From NCBI RefSeq assembly GCF_964056675.1, contig NZ_OZ060371.1:1-64000 (forward strand): a stretch of DNA of 64,000 bases, read 5' to 3'. Positions within the stretch are counted from its first letter, which is position 1. Each line of letters opens with the position of its first letter. Positions 9,661 to 19,524 of the stretch are shown here, piece after piece. This stretch comes from Buchnera aphidicola (Anoecia corni) (GTDB lineage: Bacteria > Pseudomonadota > Gammaproteobacteria > Enterobacterales > Enterobacteriaceae). The notes under the pieces were generated by a model. The model saw only the letters and a list, made by a program, of their open reading frames with translations, ran no database searches and was not told the DNA's origin. Made by a program: the position numbers and the translations under genes.

Positions 9661-12075
9661 CTAAATATCAATGTTTTTAGCCTTTAATGCATTTAATTCT
9701 ATGAAAGCTCTACGCGGTTCAACAGTATCCCCCATTAAAACAGTAAATAGTTTGTCTGCTGATTTTGCATCTTCTACTCTAATATTTAACATACGTCTAG
9801 TTTTAGGATTCATAGTCGTATTCCACAACTGATCTGGATTCATTTCTCCTAATCCTTTATACCTTTGTATATAAATATTTTTTTGAGATCTTTTAAACAA
9901 TTTTAATAAAACTTTTTCAAAATCCTCAATCAAATATTCTTTTTCATTATCTCGAATAACAAATTTATTTTTAATAAAGTACCTTAATTGTTTGCTAAAT
10001 AAATAAATATCTTCATATAATTTACTATTAAAAAAACCTTCGTCTAACTCACAAATTTTACTCTTTCCATACTCAAAAATCTTTAATATAGGTTTGTAAT
10101 TAATATTATCTATATTTTTTTTTACTATTCCAGAATAATGAATGTTCCCTACGTTTCTTATATTTAAATATTTAATCAAATTCATAGTCCATTGATATGT
10201 CTTTATTTTTTTTTTTCTATTACAACGTTTTTGATGTAGTAATGCATTTAAGACATTACAAGGAGTATTTAAATTAGACATGTTTATTAACTTTTGAATT
10301 TTCAAATATCTTCTCAAAAATTTTTTTAATTCATAATTTCCATTTTTATCAATCTGTGTTCTATTTAAATTATTAGATAGCACTATATTTTCTAATGCTG
10401 TATTAAATTGAAATTCTTGCATTTCTACATCATCTTTTATATATTTTTCTTTATTACCTTTTTTTACTTTATATAATGGAGGTTGAGCTATATATATATG
10501 GCCTCCGTCTATTAGTTCTGGCATTTGTCGGTAAAAAAAAGTTAGTAATAAAGTTCTAATATGAGAACCATCTACATCAGCATCAGTCATAATAATAATT
10601 CGATGATAACGTAATTTTTTTGGATTATATTCATATTTTCCAATTCCACATCCTAATGCGGTAATTAAAGTAGCTACTTCCTGCGAAGAAAGCATTTTTT
10701 CAAACTTTGCTTTTTCTACATTTAAAATCTTTCCTTTCAAAGGAAGAATAGCTTGGTTATTGCGATTTCTACCTTGCTTTGCTGATCCTCCAGCTGAATC
10801 TCCTTCTACTAAATATATTTCAGACAAAGACGGATCTTTTTCTTGACAATCAGATAATTTTCCTGGTAATCCAGTCAAATCTAAAATATTTTTTCTACGA
10901 GTCATTTCTCTTGCACGTTTTGCAGCTTCACGAGCTCTTGCTGCTTCTAATACTTTATTAACTATTATTTTAGCATCATTAGGATTTTCTAATAAAAATT
11001 CTAAGAAATATTCATTCATTAATGATTCTACTGCAGATTTTACTTCTGAAGATATTAATTTATCTTTTGTCTGAGAAGAAAATTTTGGATTTGAAGATTT
11101 TATTGAAATTACTGCAACTAGTCCTTCTCTCGCATCATCACCTGTTGTGTTAACTTTATTTCTTTTTAAGTAACCTTCTTTTTCAATATAACTGTTTAAA
11201 GTTCTAGTCATCGCTGATCGAAATCCAGCTAAATGAGTTCCACCATTAGGCTGAGGTACATTATTTGTAAAACAATTTATATTTTCTTTAAAAGAATTAT
11301 TCCACTGCATAGCTATTTCAACTTTTGTATTACATTTTTTAGATGAAAAATAAAACATCTTTCCATGAATATTTTTTTTTTTTTTATTTAAATATTTTAC
11401 AAAAGCTTTTATCCCACCTTTAGCAAAATAATGCTCATTTATTTTTTTTTTTATATTTTTTAAATATATACTTACCCCTGAATTTAAAAAAGAAAGTTGA
11501 CGCAATCTGTTAGATAATACACTAAATTGAAATTTAAAAATATTTGAAAAAATCTTACTGCTAGGCCAAAACCGAATTTTAGTTCCTGTTTTTTTCGTAT
11601 TTCCTACTTCTAGTAAATTATTATTTGGAATACCATTTCGATATGTCTGCTTGAATATTTTCTTATCTCTATAAATAGTTAATTCTAATTTTTCCGACAA
11701 TGCATTAACAACTGAAACACCAACCCCATGTAATCCTCCTGAGACTTTATAAGAATTATCATCAAACTTTCCTCCAGCGTGTAATACAGTCATTATTACT
11801 TCTGCTGCCGATACCCCTACTTCTGGATGAATATCTACAGGAATTCCTCTACCATTATCTTTTACAGATATAGAATTATCGACATGCATTTTTACATTAA
11901 TTTCTTTACAATATCCAGCTAAAGCTTCATCTATAGAATTATCAACTACTTCAAAAACCATATGATGCAACCCACTTCCATCATCAGTATTTCCAATATA
12001 CATACCAGGACGTTTCTTTACAGCATCTAATCCTTTCAAAATTTTTATATTTGATGAATTGTACAAGTGTTTCAT
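9661..12075 (-). CDS. gyrB: DNA gyrase subunit B
   Basis: GyrB is the ATPase subunit that, with GyrA, introduces negative supercoils. The GHKL ATPase domain is at the N-terminus, with catalytic Glu42 and Asn46 in FEVVDNSIDEAL. The Toprim domain has EGDSAGGSAKQGRNR and the metal-binding DADVDGSHI. The C-terminus has the GyrA-interaction segment (QRYKGLGEMNPDQLWNTTM). The length of 804 aa equals E. coli. dnaN is upstream on the same strand; recF, which lies between them in E. coli, is absent. Confidence 0.99.
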   Translation of the reverse strand: MKHLYNSSNIKILKGLDAVKKRPGMYIGNTDDGSGLHHMVFEVVDNSIDEALAGYCKEINVKMHVDNSISVKDNGRGIPVDIHPEVGVSAAEVIMTVLHAGGKFDDNSYKVSGGLHGVGVSVVNALSEKLELTIYRDKKIFKQTYRNGIPNNNLLEVGNTKKTGTKIRFWPSSKIFSNIFKFQFSVLSNRLRQLSFLNSGVSIYLKNIKKKINEHYFAKGGIKAFVKYLNKKKKNIHGKMFYFSSKKCNTKVEIAMQWNNSFKENINCFTNNVPQPNGGTHLAGFRSAMTRTLNSYIEKEGYLKRNKVNTTGDDAREGLVAVISIKSSNPKFSSQTKDKLISSEVKSAVESLMNEYFLEFLLENPNDAKIIVNKVLEAARAREAAKRAREMTRRKNILDLTGLPGKLSDCQEKDPSLSEIYLVEGDSAGGSAKQGRNRNNQAILPLKGKILNVEKAKFEKMLSSQEVATLITALGCGIGKYEYNPKKLRYHRIIIMTDADVDGSHIRTLLLTFFYRQMPELIDGGHIYIAQPPLYKVKKGNKEKYIKDDVEMQEFQFNTALENIVLSNNLNRTQIDKNGNYELKKFLRRYLKIQKLINMSNLNTPCNVLNALLHQKRCNRKKKIKTYQWTMNLIKYLNIRNVGNIHYSGIVKKNIDNINYKPILKIFEYGKSKICELDEGFFNSKLYEDIYLFSKQLRYFIKNKFVIRDNEKEYLIEDFEKVLLKLFKRSQKNIYIQRYKGLGEMNPDQLWNTTMNPKTRRMLNIRVEDAKSADKLFTVLMGDTVEPRRAFIELNALKAKNIDI

Positions 12076-12305
12076 AAAAATCCTTATTATTATTTAAACT
12101 ACCAAACATCATTGTTTATAAAACTACAATAAACTTAATGAAAATATACATAAACTAAATAAATATACTAATTCTAAATTTTATTTGTTACTGAATTATT
12201 TAAATTTTAAAAAATGATAAATATGTCACTTGTTATATTTTATTCTAATAAATAAATTTTTTTCTTATCGAATTTCATAAATTTATCTATTATTAATAGA
12301 ATTTA

Positions 12306-13412
12306 TTATAAAATTAAAGGCATGATAATATATATTGAATTAGAATCAGTTTTGTCTTGAATATGAATATTGTTAACAGGATTATTTAAAAAAATTATTA
12401 TATTTTCTCCTAAAATAGCATTTAACACATCCAATATATATTTTACATTTACTCCAAACTCTATCGGAGTACCTAAATAATTAATTTTTATAAATTCTTT
12501 AGACATTTCATTTGAAGAATTTTTAGCAACTATAATTAACTTATTATTATTAATTGAAATATGCGCCCCATTAAACTGTTCATCGGATAAAATTAAAGCT
12601 CGAGTTAATATTAACTTTAATAGCTTTGTATTAATTTCTATTTTGGAACAAAAATTATTTAACACTACATTAGTATAGTTTGGAAATTTCCCATCAATTA
12701 GTTTTGATTTCAAAATTGTATTATTTACTTGTATAAAAATATTTTTATAATCAATTTCAAAAAATATTAAACCTTTATTTTCTTTTATAATTTTAATTAT
12801 TTCTAAAATAGCCTTTCTAGAAATTATAATAGAAAAATTTGATATATTTAAATCTTTTTTTATACTTACTAATGCCATTCTATGTCCATCTGTAGCAACA
12901 GTTTCTAACTTACTATCTTTATATAAAAAAAATATTCCGTTTAAATAATGCCGTATGTCATTATTCCCCATAGAAAATACTATAGATTCAACTAAATATC
13001 GAAATGTTTTTTTAGAAATAGAGAAACATATAGATTTATTTATATCTTTAAATAACGGAAAATTTTCTGAAGACATAGTACATAATTTAAAATAACTATT
13101 TTTGTAATTTATAATAATTCTATTACTATTTTTTTTAATTCTTATACACATTTCTGAATCTTTTGGGAAAACTTTACATATTTCTAATAATTTACGTCCA
13201 GACGTAATAAACTCGAAGTCTAAAACACTTGAAAATGAATCAATTATAGAAGTTATTTCAACATCTAAATTAGTACTAATTAAAACTAATTTATTAGATT
13301 GCGATTTTATTAATATGTTTTCAATTACTACCATTGTTGGATTTTTAGCAACAATAGATATGATTTTTTTTACTGAAGATAATAATAAATCTCTATTTAT
13401 TGTTAATTTCAT
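12306..13412 (-). CDS. dnaN: DNA polymerase III beta sliding clamp
   Basis: DnaN forms the ring-shaped dimer that tethers the replicative polymerase. The protein has three repeated clamp domains and the conserved segment SVVFSMGNNDIRHYLNGIFF (here SIVFSMGNNDIRHYLNGI), plus TDGHRMALV. The length is 368 aa (366 in E. coli). The start matches the family N-terminus (MKLTINRDLLLSSVKKI). It precedes gyrB by 230 bases. The gene normally found just upstream, dnaA, is missing here. Confidence 0.98.
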   Translation of the reverse strand: MKLTINRDLLLSSVKKIISIVAKNPTMVVIENILIKSQSNKLVLISTNLDVEITSIIDSFSSVLDFEFITSGRKLLEICKVFPKDSEMCIRIKKNSNRIIINYKNSYFKLCTMSSENFPLFKDINKSICFSISKKTFRYLVESIVFSMGNNDIRHYLNGIFFLYKDSKLETVATDGHRMALVSIKKDLNISNFSIIISRKAILEIIKIIKENKGLIFFEIDYKNIFIQVNNTILKSKLIDGKFPNYTNVVLNNFCSKIEINTKLLKLILTRALILSDEQFNGAHISINNNKLIIVAKNSSNEMSKEFIKINYLGTPIEFGVNVKYILDVLNAILGENIIIFLNNPVNNIHIQDKTDSNSIYIIMPLIL

Positions 13413-14494
13413 ATTTTTAATAGAAGTAAACTCTTAATAAGAATTATTGATAATTTAACATTTTTTTCAAACTAATTAAAAAATATAATTTATTCTTTAT
13501 ATGAATAATTCTAACTATTGGTTATACTTGTACGTTAAATGTTTCTATATAAAATACAAATATCTATATAAACAATATTACATATGTTATAAATGAACAA
13601 TTTAAATTATGTGAAATACATGTATTTATACTGTATTTATTGTCAATAATACATGATTATTATAGTTGTTAATGTCTATTAAATTTTAGATTATTAAACA
13701 TATATATATATGTTTATGAATGCATTAATCATCTGTGTTTTTTATGTTTTTGTATGAGTGTAATAGATTTCATACTTCCATAAATATAAAATATACAGTA
13801 TATTACATGCCTAAAACACGATCTTAAACATTTAAAAAAAATTTATACTATTAATTAAATTTATTTATTATTTTTACTTATAAATAGAATATTAATTCTA
13901 CAAATTTTATTTAAAATTTATTAAAAACGTACAATACATCAGCCTAAATAATAAAATTTTAATACATTTAAATTATATAAATACAGTTATTTCTTAATTT
14001 TTTAAATATCACAACATTTTTTTTTAATAAAAAATTATTATTAATGCTACAGAATAAATTATCATAACTGTTATTTAAATCTAAAGTTTTTTGATTCATT
14101 TTCAAAAAAAATAATTAAATTATTCACTTATTAAATAAGTATTTTTTTTATTATATATAATAATTACACAAGAAAAATTCTTTGTAAACAGACCATAAAC
14201 ATTCTATTTTCTAAATACATAATGCATTTTTAACATTATTAATCATCTACGTTAAAAAATAAATTGTTAAAAATATAATTATGTTAATTTTTACAAAAAT
14301 GTAATAATATTTATATATAATTACAAATGTAAAAAATATTAAAAAGTAAAAATCTTTAAATAATATAAATATATATACACATATATGTATATTTTGAATA
14401 CTAAACGTTATAAAAATAAAATATCTACAACTTTTAAACTAACATTATTCAGAAAAAAATAACTTAATTTTCATACAATAAAAGAGAAAAAACT
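13413..14494. other. Gene-free region where dnaA is expected
   Basis: In E. coli and in the Buchnera gene order as I know it, dnaA (about 1.35-1.4 kb) lies between dnaN and the divergent rpmH. Here only 1082 very AT-rich bases separate dnaN and rpmH. Neither strand shows a long open frame, and I could not recognise DnaA motifs such as the Walker A segment or the C-terminal DNA-binding signature. The region should contain promoters for dnaN on one side and rpmH on the other. It reads as a completely eroded dnaA locus. Confidence 0.75.
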
Positions 14495-14638
14495 ATGAAA
14501 AGAACTTTTCAACCTTCTATTTTAAAAAGAAATAAAAAACATGGATTCAGAAATAGAATGTCTACAAAAAATGGAAGAGCAATTCTTTCTAGAAGAAGAT
14601 CTAAATCTCGTATCCAACTTACTGTTTCTACTAAATAA
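14495..14638 (+). CDS. rpmH: 50S ribosomal protein L34
   Basis: L34 is a very small basic ribosomal protein of the large subunit. The 47-aa product begins MKRTFQPSILKRNKKHGFRN, continues with RMSTKNGRAILSRRRSKSR, and so matches the L34 family over its full length (46 aa in E. coli). It was found by reading the sequence, because it is short. The start has AAAGAGAAAA upstream. It precedes rnpA by 11 bases, the universal rpmH-rnpA pairing. Confidence 0.98.
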   Translation: MKRTFQPSILKRNKKHGFRNRMSTKNGRAILSRRRSKSRIQLTVSTK

Positions 14639-14649
14639 AATTATTATTT

Positions 14650-14994
14650 ATGATTCTATTTTCCTTATCTAAACAAAAAAGATTATTAAAATCTACTGAT
14701 TTTAATCGAGTCTTTTCTAATCACTATCGAGTTAGTAATAAAAAATTCAGTATTTTAGGATCTTTAAATAAATTTAGCTATCCTCGCTTAGGATGTAGTA
14801 TTAGTCGAAAAAAAATTAAATTATCTAATAAAAGAAACAACATAAAAAGACTAATTAGAGAAAGTTTTAGACTAATACAAGATAAATTAATTCCTATGGA
14901 CTTTGTAGTTGTAATTAATCAAAAAAATATACATTGTCAATCAAATCATGATTTGACAAAAACACTGAAAAATCTTTGGATAAGATATTGTTAA
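14650..14994 (+). CDS. rnpA: Ribonuclease P protein component
   Basis: RnpA is the protein cofactor of RNase P, which trims tRNA 5' ends together with the catalytic RNA. The family RNR-type motif is visible as KRNNIKRLIRESFR near residues 56-70, and the preceding LGCSISRKKIK segment is also typical. The length is 114 aa (119 in E. coli). It follows rpmH closely. The yidD gene, which lies between rnpA and yidC in E. coli, is not present in the 222 bases that follow. Confidence 0.96.
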   Translation: MILFSLSKQKRLLKSTDFNRVFSNHYRVSNKKFSILGSLNKFSYPRLGCSISRKKIKLSNKRNNIKRLIRESFRLIQDKLIPMDFVVVINQKNIHCQSNHDLTKTLKNLWIRYC

Positions 14995-15216
14995 ACAAAA
15001 AAATTATAAATTAATTTTAATATACTTTATATATTTTTATATTTCTAATTATTATTAAAAATAAAAATATATAAAATTGTAAACCAATATTATATAAATT
15101 ATTAGTATATACACTTAAATAATTAAATACATGTTTTATACACTACTACTAATAATGATACTTTATACATATGTTAAGCACAATATTATCCGTTCATAAA
15201 AAAGAGAACATTTCTA

Positions 15217-16833
15217 ATGTATTTAAAACGTAATATTTTTATTCTAATGTTCTTATGTATAATTTTATATTCTTTTCATATATATAAAAATTATATTTCT
15301 CACAATTTTACCCAAAATAAAAAAATATTGATCCATGAAAATAACATAATAAAAAAAAGCAAATGTGCTTTCAAAAATTTAGAAAAGAATAATATTATAT
15401 ATCTTAAAAATGATGTTATTTGCGCTTCTATAAATACTATAGGAGGAAACATTGAAGAAGTATCTTTACTTAAATACAAAAAAAAAATAAACTCAAATAA
15501 ACCATTTAAGCTATTAAAAAAAAACTCAAATTTTATATACCAAGCTAATAGTAAAATAATAGGAAATGATGGACCTGACAGTTCTATACACTGTAAAGAA
15601 AAACCAATTTATAAAATAGATAAAAAAAATTTTTATTTGAAAAACTTAAATAAAAAAACAATATATATCCCGTTGATTTGGAAAAGTAAAAATAATTCGC
15701 TATATATTAAAACTTTTATCCTTAATAAAGGAGATTATAGAATAAAAATAGAATATGATATATATAACTATAATAAAAATATACACGTATCTACACTTCA
15801 TAAATTACAACAAAATATAAATATTCCAAATGCAAATTTTAACTATAATTCTATTTTCTCTAAAAACACATATCGAGGATCAGCTTACTCTAGCGATATA
15901 CACAAATTTAAAAAGGAAAGTTTTGAAGATATAAAATCGAATGATGCTAAAAAAATACATACAAAAAAAGGTTGGATAGCTATGATTCAACAATACTTTT
16001 GTACAGCATGGATTCCCGGCAATACAGAAAACAATATTTTTTTTAGAAAAAATATAAAAAAAAATCAAGTCTCTATAAATTGTCAATCAAACTTAATATC
16101 TATAAATAAAAACTTCTGCCATAAAATATCATCCTCGTTATGGGTTGGGCCAGAAATTCAAAAAGAAATGAAAAACATAGCTCCGTACTTAGATTTTACT
16201 GTAGATTATGGATACTTGTGGTTTTTTTCTAAACCATTATTTAAACTATTAAACTTTTTTTTTAAAATAGTTAATAACTGGGGTTGGGCTATTGTTTTAA
16301 CAACATTAACTATTCGAGCTATCATGTACCCTTTAACTAAAATTCAATATATATCTTCAGAAAAATTTCGTCTATTGCAACCGGAAATTGAAAGAATTAA
16401 ACAAAAATATAAAAATAATAAAAAGAAACTTAATGAAAAAATTATATCTTTATATAATGCAGAACAAATAAATCCAATTAAAAGTTTCATTCCAACATTA
16501 CTTCAAATGCCATTATTTTTATCTCTATATACTATGTTAGTAGCTTCAGTAGAACTAAGACATGCTGGTTTTATATTATGGATTAATGATTTATCTTCTA
16601 AAGACCCGTATTTCGTACTTCCAATCTTTATGGGATTAACTATGTTTTATATTCAACAGATATCAAAAACTAATAATTCAAATTCTATTCAACCAAAATA
16701 TATGTTATTTGTACCTATAATATTAACCTGTTTTTTTCTATGTTTTCCATCTGGTTTAGTTTTATACTATACAGTTAATAACTTAATCACAATTGTTCAA
16801 AACAAATTTATTTTTAATAAAATTAATAAATAA
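15217..16833 (+). CDS. yidC: Membrane protein insertase YidC
   Basis: YidC inserts and folds inner-membrane proteins, alone or with SecYEG; subunit c of ATP synthase is a known substrate in E. coli. The N-terminal membrane anchor (about residues 5-25) is followed by a large lysine-rich periplasmic domain and the conserved C-terminal five-helix core: WGWAIVLTTLTIRAIMYPLT with the conserved arginine, then the LQMPLFLSLYTML helix, and the FPSGLVLYYTVNN helix. The length is 538 aa (548 in E. coli). AAAGAGAA precedes the start. It is followed by mnmE, as in E. coli. Confidence 0.97.
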   Translation: MYLKRNIFILMFLCIILYSFHIYKNYISHNFTQNKKILIHENNIIKKSKCAFKNLEKNNIIYLKNDVICASINTIGGNIEEVSLLKYKKKINSNKPFKLLKKNSNFIYQANSKIIGNDGPDSSIHCKEKPIYKIDKKNFYLKNLNKKTIYIPLIWKSKNNSLYIKTFILNKGDYRIKIEYDIYNYNKNIHVSTLHKLQQNINIPNANFNYNSIFSKNTYRGSAYSSDIHKFKKESFEDIKSNDAKKIHTKKGWIAMIQQYFCTAWIPGNTENNIFFRKNIKKNQVSINCQSNLISINKNFCHKISSSLWVGPEIQKEMKNIAPYLDFTVDYGYLWFFSKPLFKLLNFFFKIVNNWGWAIVLTTLTIRAIMYPLTKIQYISSEKFRLLQPEIERIKQKYKNNKKKLNEKIISLYNAEQINPIKSFIPTLLQMPLFLSLYTMLVASVELRHAGFILWINDLSSKDPYFVLPIFMGLTMFYIQQISKTNNSNSIQPKYMLFVPIILTCFFLCFPSGLVLYYTVNNLITIVQNKFIFNKINK

Positions 16834-16929
16834 TAATCTTGTAGATAAATATAAAATGGTAATCTTATCTAAATAATAAAAAAAAATTTATAAGTACGCG
16901 GTCACTAATTTAGCATTTATGGATATAAA

Positions 16930-18294
16930 ATGACTAACTCAAAAACTATCATAGCTCAAATAACTCCAATAGGAAAGTCTGGAGTTGGAATATTACGCAT
17001 ATCAGGAAAACAATGCAAAAAAGTAGCAAAACTAATTTTAAAGAAAATTCCAAAAGAAAGATATGCAACATATTCAGATTTTTTTAATCATGATGGAAAA
17101 ATTATAGATAAAGGAATTGCTTTATGGTTCCCATCCCCGAACTCTTTTACAGGTGAAGATACCTTAGAATTACAAGGACATGGAAACCCTATAATATTAG
17201 ATATGCTTATAAAAACTATTCTTACAATAAAAAACGTTCGAATAGCTCATCCTGGGGAATTTTCTAAAAGAGCATTTTTAAATGGAAAAATAGATTTAGT
17301 GCAAGCTGAAGCCATAGCTGATTTAATTAATTCTGATACTGAAGAAGCTGCTATTTATTCATTACAATCTATGGAAGGCAATTTATCTGTTAATATTTCT
17401 AATATTACAAAGTTAATAACAAAATTAAGGACTAGAATTGAAACTCATATAAATTTCTCTTATGAAGAATCTGTTTCTATTGATGTTAATAGTATTAATA
17501 TCACTTTATTAAATATATTAAAACAAATAAAAATTATTCAACTATCAGAAAATAAAGGAAGTATCCTTCATGAAGGAATTCAATTAGCTTTAGTAGGACC
17601 TCCAAATACTGGAAAATCTACGCTATTTAATCGATTATCACTAAATGACTCAGCAATAGTTACTGAAATAAAAGGTACTACTAGAGATATTTTAAAAGAA
17701 AAAATAAATTTAAATGGTCACCTACTACATATACTAGACACAGCTGGAATACATAATACAAACAATGAAGTAGAGAAAATAGGTATTAAGCGCACATGGG
17801 AAAAAATTAAACAGTGTAATTATATATTATTAATTTTAGACTGTAGTAAATCTAACAAAGAAAATATATCGATATACAATTCTATACTTAAATCTTCTGT
17901 AAAAAAAAATAAAATTAGTATTATTATGAATAAATGCGACTTAATCAATAAAAAACCTGGAGTTCAGTATAATTTAAAATTAGGAAACTGTCTCTTTGTA
18001 TCTGGAAAAGAAAATACAGGAATAAATGATTTAAAATCACATTTACAAAAAATAATAACTAATAATATTAGTTCAGAAGGATTATTTATTTCTAGAAGGC
18101 GACATTCTTATATACTAAACAATATCTTAGAACATCTATCAAAAACAATCTATATCTGGAAAAAAACTAAAAATATAGAACTATTAGCAGAAGATTTAAG
18201 ATTAATTCAAAAAAAGTTTGGAAAAATAACTGGGGAATTTACAACAGAAGACTTATTGGAATCTATATTTTCTACTTTTTGTATTGGTAAGTGA
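16930..18294 (+). CDS. mnmE: tRNA modification GTPase MnmE (TrmE)
   Basis: MnmE is the GTPase partner of MnmG in modification of tRNA wobble uridine. The N-terminal folate-binding domain is followed by a helical domain and an inserted G domain with G1 GPPNTGKST at residues 223-231, DTAG near residue 275 and NKCD. The conserved C-terminal CIGK motif places the functional cysteine at residue 451, four from the end. At 454 aa the length equals E. coli. The family is complete in this genome because mnmG is also intact. Confidence 0.98.
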   Translation: MTNSKTIIAQITPIGKSGVGILRISGKQCKKVAKLILKKIPKERYATYSDFFNHDGKIIDKGIALWFPSPNSFTGEDTLELQGHGNPIILDMLIKTILTIKNVRIAHPGEFSKRAFLNGKIDLVQAEAIADLINSDTEEAAIYSLQSMEGNLSVNISNITKLITKLRTRIETHINFSYEESVSIDVNSINITLLNILKQIKIIQLSENKGSILHEGIQLALVGPPNTGKSTLFNRLSLNDSAIVTEIKGTTRDILKEKINLNGHLLHILDTAGIHNTNNEVEKIGIKRTWEKIKQCNYILLILDCSKSNKENISIYNSILKSSVKKNKISIIMNKCDLINKKPGVQYNLKLGNCLFVSGKENTGINDLKSHLQKIITNNISSEGLFISRRRHSYILNNILEHLSKTIYIWKKTKNIELLAEDLRLIQKKFGKITGEFTTEDLLESIFSTFCIGK

Positions 18295-18756
18295 ATTTAT
18301 TTAAATAAACTGTAAATATGTTTTGTATATCTATATATTCAAATACAGATATATATGTCCAACACATTTTTTTTGAAATAAATCTAGCTGTTAATCCGCT
18401 ACCATATGCAAATTAAAAATTTATCTATTTTTAAAATAAGTGCTTACATTTATTAATTATTAATTTATTTTTATCATATGAAATCATTTGTTAAAAAAAA
18501 TTCGTATAATAGAAAAGATTTTAATTATTAAGACCGTTCTTTTAATACGAAGTTTAAATGCATATTTAAAAAAAAATTTGTTTCTTTTTAATTAATAAGA
18601 ATAGATCATTATTTGAATTTATTAAAAAAATAAAAAAATACAATATATATAATAAAGAATATTATATATTAAATATATAGAACAAAAAAAAAAATATATT
18701 TTTATGTAAAAATTTTAACATATAAAGATAAAACTGTTCTAAAAAAATTAAAAATT
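18295..18756. other. Gene-free region between mnmE and tRNA-Phe
   Basis: These 462 bases are AT-rich and have no gene I can recognise on either strand. It holds the end of the mnmE transcript and the sequence downstream of tRNA-Phe. I see no strong terminator hairpin. Confidence 0.6.
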
Positions 18757-18829
18757 TGCCCGAAGGCGGAATTGAACCACCGACACGGGGATTTTCAGTC
18801 CCCTGCTCTACCAACTGAGCTATTCGGGC
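18757..18829 (-). tRNA. tRNA-Phe (GAA)
   Basis: Read on the minus strand this is a 73-base tRNA: acceptor GCCCGAA pairs with TTCGGGC, the D-arm is AGCTCAGTTGGTAGAGC, the anticodon loop CTGAAAA gives GAA, and the T-arm carries GGTTCAATTCC. It is very similar to E. coli tRNA-Phe. The 3' CCA is not encoded, so the Cca enzyme must add it. A false open frame of 61 codons over this gene (18662-18847) is an artefact. Confidence 0.97.
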
Positions 18830-19013
18830 TATATAATATATAACCATTAAACATACTTACATGTCAATTAATAAATTTAAATTTTTGCATTTTTTAAAAA
18901 AAAAATATTTTAAAGAAATTTTTTTTTCATTTCTGAATTATTCTATCTATAATAATGTTATTTAAATTATTCTTTACTAAAAGATAATTTTTTATAGAAA
19001 ATTTTAAAAACTA

Positions 19014-19042
19014 CTTGAAAGTTTAAATTAGAATCCACATAT
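19014..19042 (+). promoter_or_regulatory. Sigma-32 (heat-shock) type promoter of groESL
   Basis: CTTGAAA at 19014-19020 is the exact sigma-32 -35 element. After 14 bases comes CCACATAT at 19035-19042, one mismatch from the CCCCATnT -10 consensus. It lies about 80 bases before groES, and the gene for sigma-32 (rpoH) is also in this window. GroEL is very abundant in Buchnera. Confidence 0.8.
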
Positions 19043-19123
19043 CTACATTAGACATAAAGTATGTTTTAACAAAATTAAATACAATTTAACAATTTGGTAA
19101 CACTATAGAATAGGAGAAAAAAA

Positions 19124-19414
19124 ATGAACATTCGTCCATTATATGATCGAATTATAGTGAAACCTCAAGAAATAGAATCAAAATCAGCGGGTGGAATAGT
19201 TTTAACAGGATCAGCAGCAGGAAAATCTACTAGAGGGAAAGTTCTAGCTGTAGGAAAAGGTAAAGTATTAGATAACGGAAATTTGCAAAAATTAGAAGTA
19301 AAAATTGGAGATACTGTTATTTTTAACGAAGGATATGGATCTAAAACTGAAAAAATTGATAATGAAGATGTATTAATTTTAAATGAAAGTGACATATTAG
19401 CAATTGTAGAATAA
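19124..19414 (+). CDS. groS: Co-chaperonin GroES
   Basis: GroES is the heptameric lid of the GroEL folding chamber. The product has the family start MNIRPLYDRIIVKPQEIESKSAGGIVL (first 20 residues are characteristic) with the mobile loop SAGGIVLTGSAAGKS at about residues 21-35, and ends in DILAIVE. The length is 96 aa (97 in E. coli). AGGAG at 19112-19116 is an ideal ribosome-binding site. It shares an operon with groEL behind a heat-shock promoter. Confidence 0.98.
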   Translation: MNIRPLYDRIIVKPQEIESKSAGGIVLTGSAAGKSTRGKVLAVGKGKVLDNGNLQKLEVKIGDTVIFNEGYGSKTEKIDNEDVLILNESDILAIVE

Positions 19415-19524
19415 TTAACGTATAAAAATTTATGTAATAAAACTAAATTTTTATTTAATTAAAATATTTTTATATTTTACATAGCATGTAAAAAAAATAA
19501 ATTATTTATATAAGGAAAAAAACT

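Noticed and set aside
13413..14494. Possible dnaA pseudogene
   Set aside because: I read both strands for the DnaA Walker and C-terminal motifs and saw nothing that could be called a remnant, so only an empty locus is reported.
18662..18847. 61-codon open frame on the minus strand
   Set aside because: It is the translation of tRNA-Phe and its flanks (the tell-tale RIAQLVEQGTENPRVGGSIPP pattern) and not a protein gene.
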